Origin: Propionibacterium sp.
GTDB lineage: Bacteria > Actinomycetota > Actinomycetes > Propionibacteriales > Propionibacteriaceae
DNA length: 64,000 bases
Direction: 5' to 3'
Assembly: GCA_012839035.1 (NCBI GenBank)
Contig: DUOB01000023.1
Span: 1-64,000, forward strand
Shown one piece after another: positions 20,566 to 34,691 of the stretch. The notes beneath the pieces are model-generated. The model was given only the letters and a program-made list of their open reading frames with translations, did no database searches and had not been told where the DNA came from. The first letter of the stretch is position 1. The number at the start of each line of letters is the position of its first letter. Both the position numbers and the translations under genes were made by a program.

Positions 20566-20880
20566 ATGAACAAGAAGCTCGAACGGTCCACCACTGACAA
20601 GATGCTCGGCGGCGTCTGCGGCGGTCTCGCCGACTACCTCGGCGTGGACGCCACCATCGTCCGCATCATCACCGCGGCCATCGTCCTGTTCACGGGTGTC
20701 GGCCCGATCGCGTACATCCTCGCCTGGGTTCTGATCCCGGCCGCCAGCGGCAAGGCCATCGCCGGGGACTGGACCCAGAAGGCCACGGATTGGTACAACA
20801 CCCAGCAGGCCAAGAAGGGCGGCGCCGGCCAGCCCTACGGGCAGCAGAACCCCATGCGCAACCCGGACGACCTGCGCTGA
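20566..20880 (+). CDS. PspC domain-containing protein
   Basis: MNKKLERSTTDKMLGGVCGGLADYLGVDATIVRIITAAIVLFTGVGPIAYILAWVLIP. Confidence 0.95.
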   Translation: MNKKLERSTTDKMLGGVCGGLADYLGVDATIVRIITAAIVLFTGVGPIAYILAWVLIPAASGKAIAGDWTQKATDWYNTQQAKKGGAGQPYGQQNPMRNPDDLR

Positions 20881-20937
20881 AACAGTGCGAGGGAACGCCC
20901 CCGCACCCCAGCGCTCGCTCGGCGAGACCTACGGACA

Positions 20938-20963
20938 GTGCCCCCGTCACCGGACGGGGGCAC
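20938..20963. terminator. Intrinsic terminator
   Basis: GTGCCCCCGTC-ACCG-GACGGGGGCAC hairpin between convergent genes. Confidence 0.8.
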
Positions 20964-20990
20964 TTGGCGTTCGGGGCGAGGACCTTGCCC

Positions 20991-22598
20991 CTACTCCCAC
21001 TCGATGGTGCCGGGCGGCTTGGAGGTCACATCGAGGACGACGCGGTTGATGTCGCGCACTTCGTTGGTGATGCGGGTGGAGATCCGCTCGAGCAGCTCAT
21101 AGGGCAGGCGGCTCCAGTCGGCGGTCATCGCATCCTCGCTCGACACCGGGCGCAGCACCACCGGGTGGCCATAGGTCCGCCCGTCCCCCTGGACGCCGAC
21201 CGAGCGTACGTCCGCCAGCAGCACCACCGGGAACTGCCACACGTCGCGATCGAGCCCGGCGCGGGTCAGCTCCTCGCGGGCGATCGCGTCGGCCTCCCGC
21301 AGCAGATCGAGGCGCTCCTTCGTGACTTCGCCGATGATGCGGATCGCGAGACCGGGGCCCGGGAACGGCTGCCGCCAGACCATCGCCGCAGGCAGACCCA
21401 GCTCCTCGCCGACCGCGCGTACCTCATCCTTGAACAACGTCCGCAACGGCTCGATCAGCGTGAACTGCAGGTCGTCGGGCAGGCCGCCCACGTTGTGGTG
21501 CGACTTGATGTTCGCCGTGCCCTCGCCCCCGCCGGACTCGACGACGTCCGGATAGAGCGTGCCCTGGACCAGAAAGTCGACGCCCTCATGCTCCGCCACC
21601 TGGCGCGCGGCCGCCTCGAACGTGCGGATGAACTCGCGGCCGATGATCTTGCGCTTCGTCTCCGGGTCGGTCACCCCGGCGAGGTGCCCGAGGAATTGGT
21701 CGGCGACGGAGGCGACGATGAGGCGTACGCCGGTCGCTGCCACGAAGTCCTGCTCGACCTGCTCCGCCTCGCCCTTGCGCAGCAACCCGTGGTCGACGAA
21801 GACGCAGGTGAGTTGATCGCCGATCGCCCGGTGCACCAAAGCGGCGGCCACCGCGGAGTCGACGCCTCCGGACAGCCCGCACAGCACGTGCCTGTCGCCG
21901 ACCTGCGTGCGGATCGCCGCGATCGAGTCCTCGACGATGTTCGCCGGGGTCCAATCGGGACGCAGTCCGGCGATGTCGAACAGGAACGCCTCCAGGACCG
22001 CCTGGCCGTGCTCGGAGTGGCCGACCTCGGGGTGCCACTGCACGCCCGCCAAGCGGCGTTCGACGTCCTCGAAGGCAGCGACCGGTGCCCCACCCGTCCG
22101 CGCCAGGACGGTGAATCCCTCCGGCGCCCGCGCAACCGCGTCACCGTGGCTCATCCAGATGTTCAACGTGGCGGTCGCGTCGCGCTCGGCGGCGGCGAGC
22201 TCCTCGGGTACGCCGGCCAGGAGTGTGCCCCGCTCGACGACGACGGCCGGCGTACGCCCGAATTCCGACAGCCCGGTCTTCTCGACCTCACCACCGAGGG
22301 CGACCGCCATGGCCTGGAAGCCGTAGCAGATGCCCAGGACGGGTACGCCGGCAGTGAAGAGCTCCGGATCGACCTGCGGGGCGCCCTCGGAATAGACCGA
22401 CGAGGGGCCGCCGGACAGGATCACCGCGGCCGGCTTGCGCGCCATGATCTCGGCCACTGACGCCGTCGACGGCATGATCTCCGAATAGACACTCGCCTCG
22501 CGCACGCGACGAGCGATCAACTGGGCATATTGGGCTCCGAAGTCGATGACGATCACCCGCGTGTGATCAGCCACCACTTCTGCGGCGAGGTCGGACAT
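20991..22598 (-). CDS. guaA: Glutamine-hydrolysing GMP synthase
   Basis: [62 protein letters not shown]-terminus KPPGTIEWE. Confidence 0.98.
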   Translation of the reverse strand: MSDLAAEVVADHTRVIVIDFGAQYAQLIARRVREASVYSEIMPSTASVAEIMARKPAAVILSGGPSSVYSEGAPQVDPELFTAGVPVLGICYGFQAMAVALGGEVEKTGLSEFGRTPAVVVERGTLLAGVPEELAAAERDATATLNIWMSHGDAVARAPEGFTVLARTGGAPVAAFEDVERRLAGVQWHPEVGHSEHGQAVLEAFLFDIAGLRPDWTPANIVEDSIAAIRTQVGDRHVLCGLSGGVDSAVAAALVHRAIGDQLTCVFVDHGLLRKGEAEQVEQDFVAATGVRLIVASVADQFLGHLAGVTDPETKRKIIGREFIRTFEAAARQVAEHEGVDFLVQGTLYPDVVESGGGEGTANIKSHHNVGGLPDDLQFTLIEPLRTLFKDEVRAVGEELGLPAAMVWRQPFPGPGLAIRIIGEVTKERLDLLREADAIAREELTRAGLDRDVWQFPVVLLADVRSVGVQGDGRTYGHPVVLRPVSSEDAMTADWSRLPYELLERISTRITNEVRDINRVVLDVTSKPPGTIEWE

Positions 22599-22617
22599 GG
22601 CCCGCAGTCTAGGGCGA

Positions 22618-24813
22618 TCATCCGGCTCCGCGCCGCCCTGTGCGCAGGTCGATCACGTACTCCGCATCACCGTGGCGGACCGTCCATCCGTGATCCCCCT
22701 GGGGCACCGTCACCCAGGGGCTCGCGATGCGCTCGGTGAACCGCTGGTCGATGACGGCGTCGTCCTTGGTGAGGGGCCCGTCGGTCGCGTAGGTCAGCAC
22801 TCCTTCCCCGGGGGAGTGATAGCGCACGACGAACCCACGGGGTACGCCGGCGATGGTGCCCAGATCGACCGCGCTGACCTCGGCCTCCTCGATGGCGGCG
22901 ACGAAGGTGTCGAAATCTCCCCACCGGTCCTTCGTCCCGACCTCCGCGATCCAGACGTTGCCGGCCCCGCCGGGAGCGAGAAGGTCATAGGGCGCGGTGA
23001 GGCCTGCCGGATTGGGTCGGGTGACCGCCCACTTCGTCGGGCGGTGGGACCAGAGCGCTACATAGCCGTCGTCCTTGCGCCCGACCGTCCACGCGCCGAC
23101 CGTGCGTACCTCATCGAAATGCTGCTGTGGGAAGAACGCATGGGTGAACGGCTGATAGTTCGCGTCGGGGTCCTTGTTGCCGGCTGCGGGGAAGTTGGGT
23201 GAATAGATGTTGATCGCCACGCTGCCGACCTGGCCGGTCCGGGGCATGGTGGCCGAACCGTTCCAGTAGAGGTCGTCGTCGGCCCACCGACCGCGATCCG
23301 CGTTGCCCGGGTGTGTGGTGAAAACCACCGCATCGGCACCGAGGGTGGCCTGCCAGGCATGGTACTGGCGCCCCAGGCACCCGGGGCGATAGTCCTGCAC
23401 GCTCGACAGGGAGGTCCCGTGGGAGCGCCACGTGACCGTATGCGCCTCGCTCAGCAGCCCGGCGTTGATCTGGCACCCGAGGGCATAGGCGACGTGCTGG
23501 GCACCCTCGGCCGTCGAGGTGCCGGGCTGGCGGAGCAGGGGCGCCACAGGGGCGAACAGGTCCCCGCGCCAGAGCTCGTGTTCGCGGATCGCCTGCATCG
23601 ACAGCGGCACGACCTGCCACGCCGTCATCGCGCCACGGTCCCACCAGAAGGCGAGGGCGTCGGGGTCCGTGAACGATGTCCCGGGCGGCGGCACAGGGTT
23701 CGGGACGATCTCCTCCGACGGATCGAGCGGGACGCCCATCCGCTGTTTGGTCACGCTCGGGGCGGGCTCGAGCGCGATGTGCTGGAAGACCGCCGGGAGT
23801 CGATATTTCGTCGAGGTCGCCAGGAGCAGCGCCCCGAAATCAACCCAGGGCGCATAGCCCTCGGGGTTGGTGTCGTAGAGGAAGTGGATGATGTCGCGGG
23901 TGTTCTGATCACCCGCGCGGGACTTGTCCTTCATGTAGGACCGGCCATGGGTCGTGCCGAAGTTTCCGTCGACCTGTGCGACGGCGAAGTCCAGGAAGAG
24001 CACATCCAGCAGCGCGCGTGCCCGGGCCGCCAACGGCTCCTCTGCATGTTCGGACAGCAGGAGGAGCGCTTGGACGTCCTCGGGGTAATAGACGTCGGAG
24101 TGCCATTCCGAGAAGCCCCAGCGGGTCTTCTCGTCGAGCCAGGCAGTGAGTCGTGCGCGGCCGCGTTCCCGATGGGTCTGCCCCAACTCGCCGGTGATCT
24201 CGAACCGCTCCTCCGGCAGGTATCCGCCGGCCAGATATTCCAGCGTGTGCACGATCAGCCGGTGGTTCTCCGACCAGAACCACTTGTGGTCCACACCGCT
24301 GAGGTCGTCCCCCCGCGGCACGGTGGCGGGCGGGAGCGGGTCGGTGTACCAGTAGCGGAAGCCCAACAGCCGGTCCCGCAGCCCGTCGCGCAGTGCGGGA
24401 TCGAGGTCCTCGCCGTGGGTGTGCCAGAGCAGCCACAGGCGCATCAGGTCGAAGTCCGAAGTATCGACGTGGCCGTCGATGCGGTCCAGGTGGCGCCGCA
24501 GATCAGTGGTGGTGAACTCCCCCGCGTCGATGCGGAAGTCGGGCTCCCGGTCGGCCCGGGCGAGTGCGGCCAGGATGCTCTCCGGGTTGCGCCGGTCCAG
24601 GGTGTCGGTCGCGTGGTGGAGGTAGTCCATCTGGCGCTCCCGCCACGGGTCCGCGTCGACGAATCCGTCCGGCGGGGGCGGGGGTGGTGGCTCCGGGCCG
24701 GACGGCGTGCAGGCGGCGAGCAGCAGCGCCATGAGAATGAGCACGACGAAGCCCGCGACCGAGCCGCGCCGGCGGGGGGTCGCGTGGGGGCAGGGTTTTC
24801 GCGTACGCTCCAC
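22618..24813 (-). CDS. Uncharacterised large secreted lipoprotein, Trp/Tyr-rich, possible alpha/alpha-toroid fold
   Basis: Lipobox [13 protein letters not shown]; long ORF with repeated W/Y/H-rich helices; start codon uncertain (GTG at 24813 or further upstream, up to 24894). Confidence 0.7.
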   Translation of the reverse strand: MERTRKPCPHATPRRRGSVAGFVVLILMALLLAACTPSGPEPPPPPPPDGFVDADPWRERQMDYLHHATDTLDRRNPESILAALARADREPDFRIDAGEFTTTDLRRHLDRIDGHVDTSDFDLMRLWLLWHTHGEDLDPALRDGLRDRLLGFRYWYTDPLPPATVPRGDDLSGVDHKWFWSENHRLIVHTLEYLAGGYLPEERFEITGELGQTHRERGRARLTAWLDEKTRWGFSEWHSDVYYPEDVQALLLLSEHAEEPLAARARALLDVLFLDFAVAQVDGNFGTTHGRSYMKDKSRAGDQNTRDIIHFLYDTNPEGYAPWVDFGALLLATSTKYRLPAVFQHIALEPAPSVTKQRMGVPLDPSEEIVPNPVPPPGTSFTDPDALAFWWDRGAMTAWQVVPLSMQAIREHELWRGDLFAPVAPLLRQPGTSTAEGAQHVAYALGCQINAGLLSEAHTVTWRSHGTSLSSVQDYRPGCLGRQYHAWQATLGADAVVFTTHPGNADRGRWADDDLYWNGSATMPRTGQVGSVAINIYSPNFPAAGNKDPDANYQPFTHAFFPQQHFDEVRTVGAWTVGRKDDGYVALWSHRPTKWAVTRPNPAGLTAPYDLLAPGGAGNVWIAEVGTKDRWGDFDTFVAAIEEAEVSAVDLGTIAGVPRGFVVRYHSPGEGVLTYATDGPLTKDDAVIDQRFTERIASPWVTVPQGDHGWTVRHGDAEYVIDLRTGRRGAG

Positions 24814-24957
24814 GGGGACCCAGTCAACCAAGACCGCACAAGCCGAACCGAACCGCGAGATGAACGCGCGGTGACGGCGGCCCTTGTTTGCCACCCGGAG
24901 GGGTCCGGATCCCGGACAGATTTGTCTCGAATAGGGTCATAGGTGTTTCCTATGGGC

Positions 24958-25887
24958 ATGAATATCTATGACGACGTGACCCAGCTGATTGGCCGGACTC
25001 CCCTCGTGCGCCTCAACCGTCTGGTCGGGGACTCGTCGGCAACCGTGCTGGCCAAGCTCGAGTTCTACAACCCCGCGAACAGCGTCAAGGACCGGATCGG
25101 CGTGGCGATGATCGACGCCGCCGAGCAGTCCGGCCAGCTCAAGCCGGGTGGCACCATCGTGGAAGCCACCTCCGGGAACACCGGCATCGCGTTGGCGATG
25201 GTCGGCGCGGCCCGTGGCTACCGGGTGGTCCTGACCATGCCCGAGACCATGTCCGCCGAGCGCAAGGCGCTGCTGCGCGCCTATGGTGCGGAGCTCGTCC
25301 AGACCCCGGGGTCGGAGGGCATGAAGGGCGCGGTGAACAAGGCCGAGGAGATCGGTGCTTCCGAGGGGGCCGTGCTCGTGCGCCAGTTCGCCAACCAGGC
25401 CAACGCCGAGATCCACCGCCGGACCACCGCGGAGGAGATCTGGACGGACACCGACGGCACGGTGGACATCGTCGTGGCCGGCATCGGCACCGGCGGCACC
25501 ATCACCGGCGTCGGTGAAGTGCTGAAGTCCCGCAAGCCCGAGGTGCGGATGGTGGCCGTGGAGCCGAAGGAATCCCCGATCCTGTCCGGCGGCAAGCCCG
25601 GCCCGCACAAGATTCAGGGCATCGGCGCCAACTTCGTCCCGGAGATCCTCAACCGCGACATCATCGACGAGATCGTGCCCCAGGACGCCGCCACGTCCGT
25701 CGAGTGGGCCCGCCGCGCCGCCACCGAGGAGGGCCTGCTCGTGGGTCTGTCCTCCGGTGCCGCCATCGCCTCGGCCGTCGAGGTCGCGAACCGCCCCGAG
25801 AACGCCGACAAGACGATCGTCGTGGTCATCCCGTCGTTCGGTGAGCGCTATCTCTCCACCATTCTTTTCGAGGGTCTCAACGGCTGA
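24958..25887 (+). CDS. cysK: Cysteine synthase A
   Basis: [62 protein letters not shown]; start may be 24952. Confidence 0.97.
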   Translation: MNIYDDVTQLIGRTPLVRLNRLVGDSSATVLAKLEFYNPANSVKDRIGVAMIDAAEQSGQLKPGGTIVEATSGNTGIALAMVGAARGYRVVLTMPETMSAERKALLRAYGAELVQTPGSEGMKGAVNKAEEIGASEGAVLVRQFANQANAEIHRRTTAEEIWTDTDGTVDIVVAGIGTGGTITGVGEVLKSRKPEVRMVAVEPKESPILSGGKPGPHKIQGIGANFVPEILNRDIIDEIVPQDAATSVEWARRAATEEGLLVGLSSGAAIASAVEVANRPENADKTIVVVIPSFGERYLSTILFEGLNG

Positions 25888-25905
25888 CCTTCTCTTCTGT
25901 CACAC

Positions 25906-25939
25906 AAATAGGGCGTCACCGGCAGGTGGCGCCCTATTT
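25906..25939 (+). terminator. Intrinsic terminator
   Basis: AAATAGGGCGTCACC-GGCA-GGTGGCGCCCTATTT. Confidence 0.85.
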
Positions 25940-26072
25940 GCTGTCCGGCGTCCGCGACCGCACTCCCCCTGGCGGTGTCCCTGTCCGGCGCGGTGTCCGT
26001 ACGCTGGCGCCATGCCACACCCTGTCAGCGCGATCTGCGCGAACGCCGGACCGCCGGGCATCGGGATGTCCC

Positions 26073-26873
26073 GTGCCTGAGGGCGACACGGTCCACCGTT
26101 CGTGTGCCCAGCTCCACCGAGTGCTCGCGGGGCAGGTTTTGACGAGGGCCGAACTCCGCGTACCCCGGCATGCCGCCGCGGATCTGGTGGGCATGACCGT
26201 GCTCGAGGTCGTTCCCCGGGGCAAACATCAGCTCACCCGGCTGGATTCGGGGCTGACGCTGCACACACATCTGCGGATGGACGGAACCTGGCGCATCGTG
26301 GGCAGGGGGGCGCGCCCGCCCGGTCCCGCTCACCAGGTCCGGGTGGTGCTGGGCACCGGGACCGATCTCGCGGTGGGTCTGCGTCTCCCGGTCGTGGAGT
26401 TGCTGCACACGTCCGACGAACAGAACGTCGTGGGCCATCTCGGCCCCGATCTGCTGGGCGTGGTCGGTCAACCGGGTGGTTGGGACGAGGAGGAAGCGCT
26501 CCGGCGCCTGACCGCGGACCCGCGGCGTACCGTCGGCGAAGCCCTCCTCGACCAGCGCAACCTGGCGGGTGTCGGGACCTTCTATCGCGCGGAGATCTGC
26601 TTCCTGCAGGGCGTCCATCCGCGTACGCCGGTGGGTGAGGTGGGTGACCTGCCGCGGTTGGTACGCCGGGTGCGTCAACTGCTGCAGGTCAATGTCACCC
26701 GGCCGACCCAGGTCACCACGGGGATCGATCGGCGTGGACAGCGGGCCTGGGTGTTCGAACGGCCGGGGCAGCCCTGTCGGCGCTGCGGGACGCTGATCGC
26801 GGTCGAAGAGTTCGGGCCGGCAGGCCAGGAGCGGCTGAGCTATTGGTGCCCGAGGTGCCAGCCGCAGAAGTGA
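26073..26873 (+). CDS. Fpg/Nei-family DNA glycosylase (endonuclease VIII Nei2-like)
   Basis: GTG start VPEGDTVHR, HLRMDGTWRI, NLAGVGTFYRAEICFLQGVHP, C-terminal zinc finger CRRCGT...WCPRCQ. Confidence 0.93.
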   Translation: MPEGDTVHRSCAQLHRVLAGQVLTRAELRVPRHAAADLVGMTVLEVVPRGKHQLTRLDSGLTLHTHLRMDGTWRIVGRGARPPGPAHQVRVVLGTGTDLAVGLRLPVVELLHTSDEQNVVGHLGPDLLGVVGQPGGWDEEEALRRLTADPRRTVGEALLDQRNLAGVGTFYRAEICFLQGVHPRTPVGEVGDLPRLVRRVRQLLQVNVTRPTQVTTGIDRRGQRAWVFERPGQPCRRCGTLIAVEEFGPAGQERLSYWCPRCQPQK

Positions 26874-26884
26874 CCGACCGAGGA

Positions 26885-27199
26885 TCAGCCTTCGGTCGCG
26901 TCCCGGCGGGCCGCGGCGATCTGCTCGTGATGGCGGACCACCTCGCGCACGATGAACGTGAGGAACTTCTCCGCGAACTCCGGGTCGAGCCGTGCATCGG
27001 CGGCCAGCGCCCGGAGTCGCTCGATCTGACGCTGCTCGCGATCACGATCGGCGGGCGGAAGTCCATGGGTGGCCTTCAGTTCGCCGACGCGCTGGGTGAC
27101 CTTGAACCGCTCGGCGAGCAGGTGCACCAGCGCCGAGTCCATGTTGTCGATGCTGCCCCGCAGGCTCTCCAACTCCGCCCGGACTTCGTCCGACGTCAC
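26885..27199 (-). CDS. Chorismate mutase (AroQ type)
   Basis: LESLRGSIDNMDSALVHLLAERFKVTQRVGELKA...DREREQ. Confidence 0.92.
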   Translation of the reverse strand: MTSDEVRAELESLRGSIDNMDSALVHLLAERFKVTQRVGELKATHGLPPADRDREQRQIERLRALAADARLDPEFAEKFLTFIVREVVRHHEQIAAARRDATEG

Positions 27200-28299
27200 G
27201 ACAACACGACCTCGACCCGCTGGAACTCCTTGACCTCCGTGTATCCGGTCGTCGCCAGCGTCCGCTGGAGCGCGCCCACAAGGTTCATCGTCCCGTCCGC
27301 GACATGTGAGGGACCGAGCAGGATCTCCTCCAGCGTGCCCAATGGCCTGAACTTCGTCCGCTCACCGCGCGGCAGGGACGGGTGCCAGGCCTCCGCGCCC
27401 CAGTGCCAGCCGCGACCCGGGGCGTCAGTGGCGCGGGCGAGTGGCGCACCGACCATCACAGCGTCAGCACCGCACGCGATCGCCTTGGCGATATCACCGG
27501 AGCGGCCCACCGCACCATCGGCGATGACGTGGACGTAGCGGCCACCGGACTCGTCCAGGTAGTCCCGCCGCGCCTCGGCCACATCCGCCACAGCCGTCGC
27601 CATGGGCACGGAAATGCCGAGGATGTCCTGGGTGGCGTGCGTGGCACCGCCACCGAAGCCGACGAGCACCCCCGCTGCGCCCGTGCGCATGAGGTGGAGT
27701 GCGGCCTGGTAGGTCGCGCAGCCACCCACGATGACCGGCACCTCGAGCGCGTGGATGAACTCCTTGAGGTTCAGCGGTTCGGCAACCTTGGAAACGTGTT
27801 CGGCGGACACCGTGGTGCCGCGGATCACGAAGAAGTCGACCCCAGCAGCCTCCACCGTCTGGGCGAACTCCTGGGTGTTCTGCGGTGACAGCGCGCCCGC
27901 CACGGGCACACCCGCCTCGCGGATCTGCTGCATCCGGGCGGTGATCAGCTCCGCCCGGATCGGCTCCGCATAGAGCCGCTGCATCCGCTTGGTCGCCTCG
28001 ACATTGTCCTCGATCGCGGCGATCTCGGCGAGCAGCGGCTCCGGGTCCTCGTAGCGGGTCCACAGGCCCTCCAAGTTGAGTACGCCGAGTCCCCCGCACT
28101 TGCCGACCGCGATCGCGGTCTCGGGCGACATGATCGAGTCCATCGGCGCCGCCACCATCGGGAAGTCGAATTCCAGGGCGTCAATCCTCCAGGAGAGCGA
28201 CACCTCTTCCTGGCCACGGGTCCGCCGGGAGGGGACGATCGTTATGTCGTCGAAATTGAACGCCTGTTTGGCGCGCTTGCTGCGGCCGATGTCCTGCAT
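27196..28299 (-). CDS. guaB3: GuaB3 family IMP dehydrogenase-related protein
   Basis: RSKRAKQAFNFDDITIVPSRRTR, GGCATYQAALHLMRTGAAGVLVGFGGGATHATQ; 4-nt overlap with the chorismate mutase gene. Confidence 0.94.
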   Translation of the reverse strand: MQDIGRSKRAKQAFNFDDITIVPSRRTRGQEEVSLSWRIDALEFDFPMVAAPMDSIMSPETAIAVGKCGGLGVLNLEGLWTRYEDPEPLLAEIAAIEDNVEATKRMQRLYAEPIRAELITARMQQIREAGVPVAGALSPQNTQEFAQTVEAAGVDFFVIRGTTVSAEHVSKVAEPLNLKEFIHALEVPVIVGGCATYQAALHLMRTGAAGVLVGFGGGATHATQDILGISVPMATAVADVAEARRDYLDESGGRYVHVIADGAVGRSGDIAKAIACGADAVMVGAPLARATDAPGRGWHWGAEAWHPSLPRGERTKFRPLGTLEEILLGPSHVADGTMNLVGALQRTLATTGYTEVKEFQRVEVVLS

Positions 28300-28327
28300 G
28301 GTTCAGCTCTCCCGCTTGAGTTCTCGG

Positions 28328-29890
<1,563 letters not shown>

Positions 29891-29965
29891 CTACTCGGGC
29901 GCCCGAACCCGGGTCGCGGGGTGACCACAACCGGCATCGCTGCAGGCCCGCCAGCCGACCGCTGG

Positions 29966-30853
29966 TCAGCGTTCGAGTGCGGCGGACAGCCCTGACGGCA
30001 GTGTCCAGTGCGCGAACTCGAAACCGGACTCGAGGAGCGCCGCAGGAACCATGCGGTTGCTGGCCAACAGCGCCTCGTCGACGAGCTGACCGCCGAACAG
30101 CGCCCGCAGGGGCAGCATCGGGACCGGCACTTTGACGGGGCGCCCGATTTGACGGCCGAGTTCTTCGGTGAACTCGGCATTGGTGACCGGGCTCGGTGCG
30201 GACAGGTTCACGGGTCCACTGAGGCCTTCGGTCAGCACGTGCGCCACCGCATTGACCCAATCCTCCAGCGCGATCCACGGCAGCCAATGGCGACCGTCCC
30301 CCATCGGGCCGCCGAGGCCGAGCCGGAACAGGGGCAGCTGGCGACCCAGGAATCCGCCGGAGCGATCGAGCGGGAGTCCGGTGCGCAGGGTGACCGTGCG
30401 TACGCCGGCTTCTCCGGTCGCTTCCTCCCACTGACGGCACACGTCGGCGAGAAACCCGGTGCCGGCCGGCGCGCTCTCGTCGATCACCCGGTCACCGGTT
30501 GACCCATAGAAACCGACCGCGGAGGCGGAGACAAACAGGGACGGCCGGTCCTCTGCCGCAATCAGGCGGGCCAGTGTGCGCGTGGCACGGACCCGGGAAG
30601 TCAGCAGCGCACGCCGCCGCGTCTCCGTCCACCGCCGGTCTGCGATCCCGGCACCGGAGAGATTGATGACCGTGTCGATGTCGGTCAGACCGAGCGATTC
30701 GATGAATCCGGCCTCCGGGTCCCACCGGCGCTCCAGCGGCGACTCGGCAGGGCGCCTCACCAGTCGAATGATCTCGTGGTCGGCACTGAGTCGTTCCATC
30801 AACGCCGTGCCGAGGAAACCGGAAGAACCACTGATCGCAATACGCATGCTCAT
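29966..30853 (-). CDS. TIGR01777-type sugar-nucleotide epimerase/SulA-like protein
   Basis: IAISGSSGFLGTALMERLSADHEIIRLVRR, VINLSGAGIADRRWTETRR, VNLSAPSPVTNAEF. Confidence 0.93.
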   Translation of the reverse strand: MSMRIAISGSSGFLGTALMERLSADHEIIRLVRRPAESPLERRWDPEAGFIESLGLTDIDTVINLSGAGIADRRWTETRRRALLTSRVRATRTLARLIAAEDRPSLFVSASAVGFYGSTGDRVIDESAPAGTGFLADVCRQWEEATGEAGVRTVTLRTGLPLDRSGGFLGRQLPLFRLGLGGPMGDGRHWLPWIALEDWVNAVAHVLTEGLSGPVNLSAPSPVTNAEFTEELGRQIGRPVKVPVPMLPLRALFGGQLVDEALLASNRMVPAALLESGFEFAHWTLPSGLSAALER

Positions 30854-32493
30854 GCTGCCTGTGCCGCCTTCGCTTCCGCTGCATCATCGGATGTCGGCTC
30901 GCGGACGATCTGGAGCCGGGAGGAGTTGACCCAGAATATCCAGGCAAGTGCGGCGCCCAGGAGATAGCCGGGAATGGGTCGGAGCGAGAAATATTCGAGG
31001 CCGCCCTCGACCACCACGAACGCGATCATCACCGCGATGAAGGCCCGGAACATGCGATTGCCATAACGGAGCATCCCGAGATAGATGCCGCCCCACAGCA
31101 GATACCACACATGAAAACCCGCGCCGCCGAAGGCGAGCGCCATGAACGCCCAGGTGAGCCACCGCAGCGGATAGTCCCGCCAACTGCGATCCACATCGGG
31201 GATCTCCCCGCCTGCGACGACGTGCACGGAACGCGGCCGGATCTCGCGACGGCCGATTCGATCAGCCAGGAAATAACGCCAGGCAATGACCGCGCCGAGG
31301 ACCACGCTGGTGATGGTGGCCCACGTGGAGAGGAACGGCAGGAGCCCGTGCCGGATGCCGAGCGCATTGATCACGGGCCCGATGAACTGTTCAACCATCG
31401 AGGCCGGGGACATGCCCCAGGTCGTCTCGTGGATGCTGGTCGCCTTGGCCCAGCCCAGGAATTCGAACCCGATCACCAGGGACACCGCAACGAAGGCCCC
31501 GGTCGCCAGCGCCAGGGTGCTGAGGGCGTGAACCGCCATGGTGCCGATCCGACGTCCGAGCGACATCGCATGGAGCCGACCCGCCACAGGCAGCAGGCCG
31601 ACCGCGATAGCCGCGGCCAGACCGGGCTGCTTGAAACTGGCCCCGACACCGACCAACACCGCCCCGCCCAGCATTCCGGGGACACCGAAGCGCAGGGCCA
31701 GATAGACCGCCACCAGCACGAGCGCGACCATCCACGCGTCGTTGTGCACGCCACCCACGAAGTGGAGGATCAGGAACGGATTGAGCACCGCGAACCATTT
31801 CGCGAGCTCCGGATCGACCCGCAGGAGGCGAGCCAGGCGGGGCACGAAGACGGCGATGACCGCCACCGCCAGGATCGCCGGAATCCGCATGGCGATGACC
31901 GACCACCAACTGTGGAACCCTGTCAGCGCCGCCATCAGATATTGCACCAGCAGCGCTGCGGGCGGATAGACCGCCGTGGTGTTCGCCCACACCCAGTGCA
32001 CATTGTCCGCGAAAGGACCACCGGCCTCTGTCAGGCCGACCTCATAGGGATCCAAGCCCCTGCTGATGATCCAGCCCTGGTCGGCGTAGAGAAAGGCGTC
32101 GGAAGAGAACACCGGGGGCGCCAGCAGGATCGGCAACGACCACAGCCCCAGGATCAAACTGTGATTGAGCCGCCCGTGCAGCGCCGGTCGAAGTTTGAGC
32201 CACGCCCAGAACAGCAGGGCAAGGCCCACGATCATCAGGACCCGGCCGAGCTGGAAGCTCAGCAACCAGCGCACACCACGCAGCACCGCGAGCCGGTCCA
32301 GATCCTGGTTGGGCACGAACCCCGGGGTCATCACCGCGACTGCGATGAGGGCCGTGGCGACCAGTCCGAGCAACACTCCGGGAGTGCGCAGCGTCGCGCC
32401 GAAGCCCGTTCCCGATGTTGGTCGCGCCACTGTGTCCTCCCCCATGCCGGCGTCGTCGTGCGCCGCCACGATGCTATCCACCGCCACCGACAA
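30850..32493 (-). CDS. Polytopic GT-C glycosyltransferase (MptB-like alpha-1,6-mannosyltransferase family)
   Basis: More than 10 TM segments, SDAFLYADQGWIISRGLDPYEVG, GGVHNDAWMVALVL; 4-nt overlap with the epimerase gene. Confidence 0.78.
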   Translation of the reverse strand: MSVAVDSIVAAHDDAGMGEDTVARPTSGTGFGATLRTPGVLLGLVATALIAVAVMTPGFVPNQDLDRLAVLRGVRWLLSFQLGRVLMIVGLALLFWAWLKLRPALHGRLNHSLILGLWSLPILLAPPVFSSDAFLYADQGWIISRGLDPYEVGLTEAGGPFADNVHWVWANTTAVYPPAALLVQYLMAALTGFHSWWSVIAMRIPAILAVAVIAVFVPRLARLLRVDPELAKWFAVLNPFLILHFVGGVHNDAWMVALVLVAVYLALRFGVPGMLGGAVLVGVGASFKQPGLAAAIAVGLLPVAGRLHAMSLGRRIGTMAVHALSTLALATGAFVAVSLVIGFEFLGWAKATSIHETTWGMSPASMVEQFIGPVINALGIRHGLLPFLSTWATITSVVLGAVIAWRYFLADRIGRREIRPRSVHVVAGGEIPDVDRSWRDYPLRWLTWAFMALAFGGAGFHVWYLLWGGIYLGMLRYGNRMFRAFIAVMIAFVVVEGGLEYFSLRPIPGYLLGAALAWIFWVNSSRLQIVREPTSDDAAEAKAAQAA

Positions 32494-32557
32494 GGTGGCT
32501 CCCCTGCGCGGCCGCGCCCCGAACCGTAGCCGTAATGCAATCCCCGGAACGAAATGG

Positions 32558-32592
32558 CTGAGGCCCCCACCCCTTGGGGGTGGAGGCCTCAG
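32558..32592 (-). terminator. Intrinsic terminator of groEL
   Basis: CTGAGGCCCCCACCCC-TTGG-GGGTGGAGGCCTCAG. Confidence 0.85.
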
Positions 32593-32611
32593 TGGCAGAA
32601 GAGCGTCGCAA

Positions 32612-34550
<1,939 letters not shown>

Positions 34551-34618
34551 CTTTCATGGTTCACAGGTTCAAGTTCGTTTCCGAGCCCGGGGCGTCGTCG
34601 CGGGTGCCGTCCCAAGCG

Positions 34619-34645
34619 CTGGCACCCACCAGGGGCGAGTGCCAG
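34619..34645. promoter_or_regulatory. CIRCE element 1 (HrcA operator)
   Basis: CTGGCACCC-N9-GAGTGCCAG, close to TTAGCACTC-N9-GAGTGCTAA. Confidence 0.85.
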
Positions 34646-34650
34646 GTTTG

Positions 34651-34679
34651 ACACTATCGCGCCGCTGGCACTCGATCAA
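34651..34679 (-). promoter_or_regulatory. Putative sigma-A promoter of groESL
   Basis: Minus strand TTGATC-17 nt-TAGTGT; the -35 hexamer lies in the spacer of CIRCE 2. Confidence 0.65.
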
Positions 34680-34691
34680 GCGGAGTGCTAA
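34665..34691. promoter_or_regulatory. CIRCE element 2 (HrcA operator)
   Basis: CTGGCACTC-GATCAAGCG-GAGTGCTAA, 9-nt spacer. Confidence 0.95.

Noticed and set aside
20790-22460. 556-aa plus-strand ORF
   Set aside because: Antisense to guaA
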